Assembly (NCBI GenBank): GCA_029204225.1
Contig: CM055106.1
Span: forward strand, 12,212,107 to 12,276,106
DNA length: 64,000 nucleotides
Source: Diphasiastrum complanatum
Lineage: Eukaryota; Streptophyta; Lycopodiopsida; Lycopodiales; Lycopodiaceae
Direction of reading: 5' to 3'
A program made the position numbers and the translations under genes. Shown here one piece after another: positions 55,870-64,000 of the stretch; position 1 is the first letter of the stretch, and each line of letters starts with the position of its first letter. The notes below the pieces were generated by a model, which had not been told where the DNA came from, made no database searches, and worked only from the letters and a program-made list of their open reading frames with translations.

Positions 55870-56727
55870 ACTCTACTACTGTATTAAATTTCCCCCGTCT
55901 ATATCTGATAGACATATCAAACTCTTGCATCAACTCTGCCCAACGAGCTTTCCGACCTCTGAGCTCAGGTTGATTGCAAAGGTATCTAAGACTTTCATGG
56001 TCTGTCAGGACCTCAAAGTTGGCACCATATAAATAATGCCTCCAAGTCTTAAGGGTATGGACTATAGAAAAGAGTTCCTTTTCATAGGCACTGTACCTAG
56101 TCTGAGCTGGCTCGAGTTTTTTACTCTCGAACGCAACTGGTCGTCCACCCTGAGTTAGTACAGCACCAACTGCAAAGTCGCTAGCATCTGTTTCGACCAC
56201 AAATGGCTGATTGGGGTCGACGACTTTTAAAACTGGTGTTGTAGCTAAGGCTGTTTTGAGAGCATCAAAGCTCTCCTGCTGTGCGGACTCCCAAATGAAC
56301 TCCATTCCCTTCCCCTTAAGAAGATTTGTCATGGGAACTGCTATATGAGCATATTCCTTGACAAATCGTCTGTAATGTCCCGTCGAACCAAGAAAGATCT
56401 GAAGTTCTAAAATATTCTGAGGTCTCAGCCAACTGAGTATGGCTTTAACCTTATTGGGGTCCATCTTAATCCCATCTGATAATGTGACCCAAATAAGCTA
56501 CTTCTTCAACGAAGAATTCACACTTGGATTCTTTAGCATAAAGCTTATGCTTTCTAAGCAGTCGAAACACCTTTCTGAGGTGTTTTAGATGCTCCTTCCT
56601 CGTTTTGCTGTAGACGAGGATGTCATCCAAAAATATGACTACAAATACCCAAGTATGGTCTGAGGACACTGTTCATCAAGGTCATAAAGGTAGCTGGAGC
56701 ATTTGTGAGCCCAAATGGCATCACCTT
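55870..56727 (-). pseudogene. Gypsy RT C-terminus and RNase H
   Basis: [20 protein letters not shown], then after a frameshift [20 protein letters not shown] (catalytic DD), KESKCEFFVEEVAYLGHII, another frameshift, MDPNKVKAILSWLRPQNILE, FVVETDASDFAVGAVLTQGG, KELFSIVHTLKTWRHYLYGA and ELMQEFDMSIRYRRGKF. It ends FNTVVESWRA where a deletion joins the LTR. Confidence 0.88.
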
Positions 56728-57192
56728 AGTTATGGACTACAAGATACAAGCCTAGTGGGCTACTCTGCATATATTCTGCAGGCCTCTTTACATTTACTGT
56801 TGGTTATGTATATTTCTGGTTATATATTTTATATTAGTCATGTATAGGCCCCAGCGCCTTTTTATATGCTTATGACCTGCACTAAGTCCTTTTTTATGAC
56901 ATTGACTGGCCGTGGGCCCTTATTATATGGTTATATGTGGAGTGGGGGCCTGTAGGAGGGCGCACTATTTTCCCTCCACATTTTGCCTCCCTTTACTTTT
57001 GAATTCCTATTTTAGGGTTCATTGGTAGGGTATTTATAGGGGCATTTGTACACTCATTTTTCAGATTATTGATTGGTATTGCTTGGGCTCTTCGTGGGAG
57101 AACCTATTGTCTTGTCTATTGCTTGTAGGGCTTTAGTCTATTGCTGTCTTTTATGCTTCATTGATTCAACACCTGAGATTTTGATCATAACT
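56728..57192 (+). repeat. Solo LTR, 465 bp, inserted in Gypsy RT
   Basis: Begins AGTTATGGACTACAAG and ends GATCATAACT. ACCTT stands on both sides (56723-56727 and 57193-57197), and removing insert plus one ACCTT restores the RT codons. Shares GTGGGGGCC and GGAGGGCGCACTATTTTCCC with the LTRs at 38542 and 43783. TATTTATAGGGGC at about 57031 is a possible TATA region. Confidence 0.93.
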
Positions 57193-58109
57193 ACCTTAAA
57201 CTCATAATGACCATGACGAGTTCTAAAAGTTGTTTTCGGGACATCTTCCGACTTTATACGGACTTGATGATATCCCGATCTGAGGTCTATTTTACTGAAA
57301 AACTTAGCCCCATCGAGTTGATCAAACAACTCGTCTGCCCGAGGCATAAGGTATTTATTCTTAATTGTGACTTTATTGAGGGCTCTGTAATCTACGCAAA
57401 GATGCATAGACCCCTCTTTCTTTTTCAACAAAAGGACTGGTGAGGCCCATGGTGAACTATTGGTCTGAATTTGGCCTTTCCCAAGATAATCTGTTAACTG
57501 CCTAGTTATTTCTTCATCCTCTGTTCGGCTGACCTGATACGGAGGTTTAGAAACAGGTGCTGTACCTGCTGGTACTAGGTTTATTACATGATCTACCTCT
57601 CTGCTAGGTGGTAAACCATGTGGTAAATCTTCAAGAAAAACATCTTTAAATTTAGACAATAAAGTTTCTAATTTACTGCTTTTCTGCTGTAAAGAACTGG
57701 AAATAGAAACTTCAGGAATAAATCGAAAGTCACATGAGAATACCTGATGGTCGTCGTCTCCGATTAGCTGACAGAGCTCTGAACTGCAGACCATAGGACT
57801 GTTGGGAACATCATGCTCCCCATGCAACTGGATCTCTCGGCCTTTATGCTGAAAGCTGAGAGTGTTCTCCTGATAATTTCTATGGAGGGAAGGTCCTAAA
57901 CTGTAGAGCCAGTCTCTCCCGAGAACAATGTCTGTGCGATCCAGGTGCATTATCTGAAAGTTTATTTCATCTTGGTACCCCTGAATACCAAGATTTAAGT
58001 TACATACCATAGTTTCCCAAAAAATTTTATCTTCACCCTTAGCTAATGAAACTATGTACCTATGCTGACTAGGTACTTCTGGAAGTTTAAGTTTTTTAAT
58101 GCCGCCCAA
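57193..58109 (-). pseudogene. Gypsy protease end and reverse transcriptase, interrupted
   Basis: An open frame: [20 protein letters not shown] (protease end), [94 protein letters not shown]. It would run into [12 protein letters not shown], which instead resumes at 56727 on the far side of the solo LTR. The N-terminal DTG of the protease is not seen. Open until the insertion point, suggesting the insertion is not ancient. Confidence 0.88.
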
Positions 58110-58259
58110 AGCTGTAGGGTCTCGCTAGCATTGCAGAGGTCAGCTAGCAACAGTGTTCATGGTCTTCATGATACGGTTTGATCTCGGAAGCTGCCGAGTC
58201 ACTATGAAAACTTACGGTCTGAACAAGATGAACTTGTTTTTTATCCTTTTTATCTTTCT

Positions 58260-59020
58260 TAGTGAAAGGCCCCTTGGGACACTGTCTGACTGTGTCCCTT
58301 GCCCATGCACACAAAGCACAAACGTTCTTGTTTGACTTTCTGAAAATCTTCTGGTTTTAAGGGCTGTATGAGCGATGGGCGTTTCTGAGGAGCTTCACCT
58401 TTGATTTTATCTTCTTTCTTTCTTTTTAAAAATTTCTTTTTAAATTGAAAGTCTTTCTGAGGAGGCTGCTCAGAAAGGGACTGTTGTCTCTTCCTACCCA
58501 TTGAATCATCATAGATTTGAGCATATCTAAGAGCTTGCTCTAGGGTTGTAGGCGAGTTTCTCTGAACCTCTACTTTATATTTATCCTTGAGGCCACGGAC
58601 AAATCCCCTGATTTTCTAATAATCATCCATATTTTTAATTCTTAGAATTGCTTCTCGGTACTGCGAGATATATTGGATTAGGGACTTGTCCATTACTGTT
58701 TTTTCCCAGGCTTCCCAGGCTCTATCAAGTTCATTTTTTGGTAGAAATTCTCTTAGGAAGGCTTCTTCAAAGGCCTTCCATGACCGGGGAGTCTGCCCAG
58801 TCTCCTAGAGATTTAACCACCACTTACAGGCCATGGGCCCTACGGAAAGATTGGCCTCTATGGCTTGCAAATGGTCAGGGGTCATCGTCGAGTTCTTCAA
58901 CAAAATGTTCCTATTCTTCAACTTCCATTGGTTCTTTCCCTTTACTGAACCTCAGGGATTCCGTTTCTAATTCATCAATGCCTCTTGTCAGGGGTTGATC
59001 AGATCCTAGAGAAGTGGTCA
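58260..59020 (-). pseudogene. Gypsy gag and zinc knuckle
   Basis: The knuckle reads LCFVCMGKGHSQTV (CxxCxxxGH kept, final Cys lost), preceded by a Lys-rich stretch (FKKKFLKRKKEDKIK) and PLKPEDFQKVKQERL. Gag before it is recognisable only in short, stop-broken pieces (YLAVPRSNSKN, PWPQG). Confidence 0.7.
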
Positions 59021-59039
59021 TTTTCAGAGCTAGAAAAAG

Positions 59040-59890
59040 ATTGCCTGACGTTTCCTTTTAAAAAAAGTCAAAAAGACTAATGTATAACTGTACAAAGAGG
59101 GAAAGAAGACTTAGTTGTTTCTGAGGACTGTACTTCCAAAGAAAATATGAAGAGAAACCCTCTCAGCTCTTCCACCCAAAATTTCAGACCTGCTGTCCCG
59201 GAAAATCCCAGTTTGTGGCTCCAAAATGGTACCAAAATTTTCGGTTTCTTGAGTAGAGTTGCTCGCTGATCTGATTGCAGACGTGGGGCTCCAAAAAATG
59301 AGGCAAAGGACCCTAAAAAGTGCAAAATTTTCTGAAGTTGATAGCTGCCTACCCTCGCTGATCTGACAGCATCTGAGTTGGTCCAAAAAAACCAAGTTTG
59401 AAGCCAAAAAACTATTCCAAATTCTGGATTTTCGATGGCACCTGCTCGCTGATCTGTGGCAAGAAAGTTTGATGCCCAAACCTCTGAAAATCTTGAAAAA
59501 CAAAAATGAATTTTGACTCCTTTCTCTTCCCTGTCCAGCGCTGGCCCTGCTACTACTTTTTGCCTTAAATCCGCTCAGACTCGCAAAGATTTCACTAGGA
59601 AAACAGAAGTGGGTCGCTGATTCCACAGCAATGGATCTGCTCGCTGCTTACTACACTGATTCCGCTCTGAAATCCGAGAGAGACATCCAAAAAATCAGGG
59701 AGAAAAGCTGATCTATCAGCGCTGAAGCTGTACCAGAAAATTCTCCTCCAAACTACTTAAAATTCTAGCAAATTGAAGGATTTTAAAGCTGGTCCTACAG
59801 CGATTTTCCTCCTCTATTCCTTGAGAAATATTTCCTATCTTCTGATAGCTTTCTCTACTGCTGCTACTTAGCTCCCAAAGATGGAGATGG
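59040..59890 (-). repeat. Gypsy leader with iterated CGCTGATCTG
   Basis: CTCGCTGATCTG-type phrases recur on the plus strand near 59267, 59352, 59445 and 59611 amid similar TTCCxAAATTTT text, giving a degenerate spacing of roughly 80-170 bp. No coding sequence beyond open frames without domains. Confidence 0.6.
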
Positions 59891-60259
59891 CTCTGATACC
59901 AGTGTAATAGATCCTAAAACCACAGTAGGGCAAACACTAACTGATCCACCCAACCTTGCCTACTCCCTGATATAGAGTAAGCCCCTCCTAGCCCAGTGTG
60001 AGGGCTGGTAGCATGCATACTACCAAGTGTCGGCCATGTGGCACTGACGTGGCCGACTGCACGCCGGGACCCAACTGGGGGCCCTATCCTGCTGACAGGG
60101 TCCCTAAGCTGTGTTAGGCCCGCCATGACTATGGACCATGTTGGGGCACACTACTCACATTGTCTTGCACTGTTGGTCGTGTACTCTGGACACGACCTTG
60201 ACTGCGGCATCAGAACCTTCTGTGTTCTCTAGGGTTCGGCACTGGTGACGTGCTCGTAA

Positions 60260-62637
60260 CAAGCAAGGCCTAGATCAGAGCCACGAGCATCAAATGAGCA
60301 TCAAATGGATCAGTGGCAGCGGGCCTTCTCATCCCACCTCTTCTTCGGCAGCAGATGCATCACACACTTCGACAGGTCGGGCGTAGGATCACAACCACTT
60401 GACACACAGACACACAGGCGTAGACAGAGGGGTGGGGGCAGCTAGAGGGGGGCCAGAGGAGGGGAGAGAGGCAGAGGTAGAGGCAGGGGGAGGACGCAGA
60501 GCCAGAGCACGCAGCAAAGAGCCAGAGCATGCAGCAGAGCCAGGGCCACACCACGGCGTATGGTTTCCTCCGATTCATCTGCATTGCTCTGGTAGGATGA
60601 TAGAAGCTATGATGATAGCTGCCTCTGATGACAAGTATAATGGCTTCTAAAGAATGTAGCATAAAGAAAGCTTGGTTTGATAGTATCTTCCTGAGAAGAC
60701 GTGTGCACAAAAACTGATAATCTGTATATCGTGGATATGGTGAGGAATGAAATGCTCTTGAAAAGTTGAATGTTAAGTTAATGATCTTCGGGAAGACGAT
60801 GGATTAGCTATTGGTAAAGACTATGAGGTTGGTAGAAGTACTCTATGCTTAACACAACACTTTCGGTTTGAATCCTCTAGCACGCAGGTGATTCGTTTAA
60901 ACAGCTGAAGATGGATAGTTCGCAAGAGATGACTTCACCTATCATTCAGGTACGATGCTATATGGAACTTCACCAATACGGTGGGTAGCCTTACTCGTTA
61001 CTACGAAAAATCTTATACATGCATGATAATTCTGCAAACGCTTCCTATAATGGTACTAATTAATAAATCTAGAAAAGTTCTTATGTGCGTTAAAATGGAC
61101 ATGAGCTTGTGGTTTATGTAAAATAAATTTCTCCTGCATCCTAAGTCTGGCTATTATAAGTAAAGTCACGTACTCATATAGGGCTCGACCATGGTACACT
61201 TGAATGGCATGGATTTGCCCAAGTTGTTGGTGCTTGGACTCCCCGAAAACTGTTACGGGATATCCATGGGGGCTAGTATAGCACGGAGGTGCTCTAGTAC
61301 CTAGCGCTATGGCCATAGTCATGTCTCTGTCCATCAGTGTAATGAAAGATAGTTGCTTACATGTAAAGTGTAGATGTGAACCTAATACATTCCTTTTGCT
61401 CTTGTACTGATCAGTATGGCTTGTGCCCTGATACGTCTTCGTTAAAGGGCGGAATGTATTGCTAAGTGATAAAGTAAATGAATCAATCATAGCAAGTTAC
61501 AGCCAATGGAGTATAGAAAGAGTACTCTTATCAACCACATATAAGTTATACCCATTGGTATCATTGGAACCTATATGGAAGGACAGCGGTCCATCATTCC
61601 ATACTGAAAAATAGAGTTTTGCTTGCATGCAAGGCACTGCTAAATCGCAGTAGCATAATGAATATTCTTGCCAAAAACTAGCGCTGGCCAGCGGCCAAAT
61701 CCGCTACAGAAAGAGCGCTGGCCAGCGACTACGCTATTCATAAAATGTGATAATTATTGCCAACATCTGGATTGCTGTCTAGCGCCAACCATAGATCAAC
61801 AGAGGTTGAGAAAATACCTGTAAGAATGCCCACTACTGCTCCTTGAGGCAGCGCTTGATTGCAAGAGTATCCAATCACAATTTTGCAAGCCAATACTTGC
61901 TACTACACAACGGTAATCACAGCAAGTAGTAAGCATCCATTCCTAATCGTAAAGCACAGCATACGTTCTTCATAATCAGTGAGCAACCATTCCACAGATC
62001 ATTCTCACCTTTGTTTGCATTATCATTCCCACGATAGCCTTTCCAATAGCACTCACGAGCTTTCTCTTCAATCACAATCACCGTATGGTAGAGCACCAGT
62101 AGAGCAAGAATGAGGGAGAGAGAGAGCAAAAAAGCATGAGGAAAAGTGAATAGGGTTGTGTGATTTCCCTCTTTATAGAACAAGAGGACACTTAGGTGTA
62201 CTAAGTGCAAATTGTTGCTCACCGTTAGATTAACTGTCCATAATGTGCACAGATCCTGGCCATTGAGAGATTCACAACTTTCCCACCATTTTTTTTAAAA
62301 AAACTTTTTCTATTATGTGGGATCTTTTATCATAGTAAGGCATTTTTTTGCCCCCACCAATAAATATACATATTTTAGACCGTTGTATATTCTTTCTATG
62401 TCTAATAATAGAACATAACATAGCTGCGAAAGTGGACATTTTGCATGCTCTGCAACTATGGTACATACCTCTTCGAGCTGATAATGATGCAAGTTTGAAG
62501 TTGCTCACCCAACATGTGCAGCCCTTTCTATCTATAAGGCGCAAGATAATGCAGATCAGCTATAGCCACCAACAACAATGGGTCATGCCTCATCCCAAAA
62601 GGAAGTCGATACCATGACCATCTCAAACTTCTCCAAC
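60260..62637. other. No gene recognised
   Basis: GC-rich purine stretch at 60420-60550 and otherwise AT-rich. Word locus at 61676-61735. Some of 60660-61300 might be decayed Copia polymerase, but no motif is firm enough to call. I looked here for the SSIII transit-peptide exon and did not find it. Confidence 0.4.
61676..61735. repeat. Palindromic-word locus (AGCGCTGGCCAGCG)
   Basis: AGCGCTGGCCAGCGGCC and AGCGCTGGCCAGCGAC, 31 bp apart, each a palindrome around GCTGGCCAGC. Confidence 0.75.
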
Positions 62638-63081
62638 CTAGACTCTATCCTTATGAATCGTTGGCCACCAACATCCTGATTGCAGAATCTTGCAAACTGT
62701 AATGTCGGATGCAAAATGGCCTCCACCCATGCCTTCATGTGAGAGCGAAATGATTTGGGTGGTCTCATGTGGAAAAATACATCGCCGAAGAATCCCATCT
62801 GGTCCTCTTCGATACAATTGGTCGGCAATCAGCTGATACGGTCTAGTCTTTAGGATCAATTTTTGCTGATCCGCCTTTGGTAGTGATTTATTTGGTTGGC
62901 CCCGCATTAGATATTCAACAATGTCGGCAGCCCATTCTGGTGCTGTGTCTACATAAAATAAAACAGCATCGGCTAGCTCACCGCCTTGACGCTGAGTTTG
63001 AGCTGCATAGGCTGCCCCCACTATGTATAATGGTTCGAAACGACCATCTCCCTCAAACTTTCGCGCACTTTCATCCTGCAC
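62638..63081 (-). pseudogene. Gypsy RNase H tail and integrase zinc-binding domain
   Basis: An open frame of 147 residues: TAPEWAADIVEYLMRGQPNK, KLILKTRPYQLIADQLYRRG, PDGILRRCIFPHETTQIISL, HEGMGGGHFASDITVCKILQ, GCWWPTIHKD. The H...H...(C) pattern of the integrase N-terminal zinc domain is visible, but the CxxC end is out of frame beyond 62638. Different sub-family from the other Gypsy copies here (LYRRGPDGILRRC). No LTR recognised near it. Confidence 0.8.
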
Positions 63082-63886
63082 TCCAAAACAATGAACATAA
63101 AAGCAAACCTAGACAATAATTTCATGTTAGTAACTAGTAGGTTGTAACGACCACTTAAGAAGTTGGGGAAAGAAGCAGTCACTTCTACATAAAAATGAGT
63201 TTGTTTTTGTAGGAATAGCTCATTTTTAGAACAACAATTTAGAAGAACAAGAGAATTGCCATAGTTCTTTGACAACTAGATTCAATATACAAATTTCGCT
63301 TTTGAATCTACGAAGAAGCTTAGGCAAGAACAAACTTTTTGAATTTGCAATGAGATTTAGGCCAAAAGAAAATTCAGTATATATTTCATTTTGAATCTAC
63401 AATATTGAAGCTCAGGCGCAAAGAAAACCGCCTAGAATCAAAATTCAAATCGTTCATCGTTCCTGACATGGTTTTGTAGCTCGGAACCACATGGTCGTTC
63501 CAAAACCATTCGGAATGTGATTCCGATGCAACTTAGATAGAGCATTGTAAATAGCATTTAAAAACTATTTTTATAAGAATAGAAGGCTTAGGAATTTTTT
63601 CTTTTAATTAATTAGTTTTAATTTTACCTTCTTTTTTTTCCGATTTGAACCGTTTTCAAAATCGAACCAGCTTGGCCGATTCGAATCGGTTTGAACCGAA
63701 TGAATCGGCTGGAAACATTACATGGGCTATCTCGCCCCTTACAATTATATTAGAATCATAGGTATTAGTATCAATGAAGCATAAAGATGAGCAGCTTCAG
63801 CTAATCCCTACATGAATAGCAAAGAAACATCACATAAGTCATTCAGTAAACCTACAAGCAATGAAAGGAGAAGACTAATGAGGCTG
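63082..63886. other. No gene; two palindromic-word loci
   Basis: Loci at 63470-63530 (CATTCGGAATGTGATTCCGATGCAAC) split by plain text, and 63640-63715 (CCGATTCGAATCGGTTTG, TCGGCTGGAAAC). The second closely matches 6190-6270. Confidence 0.6.
63640..63715. repeat. Palindromic-word locus (CCGATTCGAATCGG)
   Basis: CGATTTGAACCG, AATCGAACCAGC, GGCCGATTCGAATCGG, TTTGAACCGAATGAATCGG, then CTGGAAACATTACATG. Follows a T run, as at many sister loci. Confidence 0.8.
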
Positions 63887-64000
63887 AGAGAGAGAGAGAG
63901 AGAGAGAGAAAGAAGAAGAAGAAAGCTTTATTAACGACTTTTCCATGCCCTAAGGCATATAAGACCGAACAATACATCAAAAGAAATGGAAACGAGACGG
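63887..64000 (-). mobile_element. LINE 3' end running off the window
   Basis: The minus strand reads GTCTTAT, hairpin ATGCC-TTAG-GGCAT (63945-63958), 12 nt, then AATAAAGCTTTC and a TTC/TC tail (63887-63927). The rest of the element lies beyond 64000. Confidence 0.75.

Larger units (their letters stand above)
55727..60259 (-). mobile_element. Gypsy retrotransposon, integrase deleted, with nested solo LTR
   Basis: The right (5') LTR starts at 59903 (plus TGTAATAGATCC) and the primer site TGGTATCAGAGCCATC (minus sense) lies at 59886-59901. The LTR end near 60259 is inferred. The left LTR (55727-55869) starts TGTAATAAATCC, shares TGGTAGCATGCATACT and CAAGTGTCGGCCA, lacks about 75 bp inside, and is joined directly to RNase H. 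Order on the minus strand: leader (59890-59040), gag remnants (59020-58500), zinc knuckle (58330-58260), protease and RT (58109-57193), solo-LTR insertion, RT end and RNase H (56727-55870). Integrase and part of the 3' LTR are deleted. Confidence 0.88.

Noticed and set aside
60399-60650. Gly/Glu/Arg-rich plus frame
   Set aside because: Low-complexity purine-rich DNA; no domain, no splice context.
61056-61490. Minus open frame of 144 residues
   Set aside because: No recognisable family or motif; probably chance in decayed DNA.
62583-62828. Minus frame overlapping the Gypsy integrase fragment
   Set aside because: Out-of-frame continuation of the same integrase zinc domain; counted once with 62638-63081.
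1-64000. tRNA, rRNA, CRISPR array, riboswitch or operon
   Set aside because: None seen. The initiator-tRNA-like strings are primer-binding sites of retroelements, and the regular repeats are microsatellites or LTR repeats.

Overview
The window is nuclear DNA of a land plant with a very large, repeat-filled genome. The only host gene I can support is a plastid starch synthase of class III (SSIII, the DULL1/SS3 type) on the minus strand. Its exons lie at about 46.9, 27.1, 18.2, 16.5, 8.1, 6.4 and 5.3 kb, read from right to left. They encode the starch-binding CBM53 modules and the first part of the GT5 catalytic domain. All exon junctions keep the reading frame and have AG acceptors and GT donors. 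The transit-peptide exon (to the right) and most of the catalytic domain (to the left) were not found, so the gene exceeds 46 kb. The long retroelement-packed introns, many GA/CT microsatellites and the style of the LINEs suggest a fern, but that is an inference.

Layout from left to right. 0.4-1.7 kb: minus-strand LINE remnant. 5.3-8.1 kb: SSIII exons with short introns. 9.8-10.7 kb: fragment with a BED-type zinc finger. 10.6-16.2 kb: probable LTR with primer-binding site, then two head-to-tail LINE pieces on the plus strand, antisense to SSIII. 16.3-18.3 kb: two SSIII exons. 20.6-22.0 kb: two LINE 3' ends. 22.07-25.2 kb: deleted Copia element with target-site duplication. 25.7 kb: LINE ORF1 piece. 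26.9-27.1 kb: SSIII exon. 28.8-38.5 kb: a mosaic of Copia and Gypsy fragments on both strands. 38.54-44.23 kb: complete but polymerase-less Gypsy-type element. 45.5-46.9 kb: large SSIII exon. 48.2-50.4 kb: short Copia element with both LTRs. 52-54.8 kb: 5' half of another Copia element. 55.2 kb: second BED-finger fragment. 55.7-60.2 kb: minus-strand Gypsy element with a solo LTR inserted in its reverse transcriptase. 62.6-63.1 kb: Gypsy integrase fragment. 63.9 kb: LINE 3' end running off the window.

The SSIII exons together build a protein that binds starch through tandem CBM53 modules and elongates glucan chains from ADP-glucose. Everything else is intronic or flanking mobile DNA, most of it broken.

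Two patterns stand out. First, about twenty short loci are built of one palindromic word repeated in both orientations, with a different word at each locus (such as GGTTCGAACC, GGAACG/CGTTCC, GAAACGCGTTTC, GAATCGCGATTC, GGTACCGCGG). Second, four LINE 3' ends share a small hairpin whose stem changes in a compensatory way ahead of an AATAAAG plus microsatellite tail. No tRNA, rRNA, CRISPR array or bacterial-type operon is visible.
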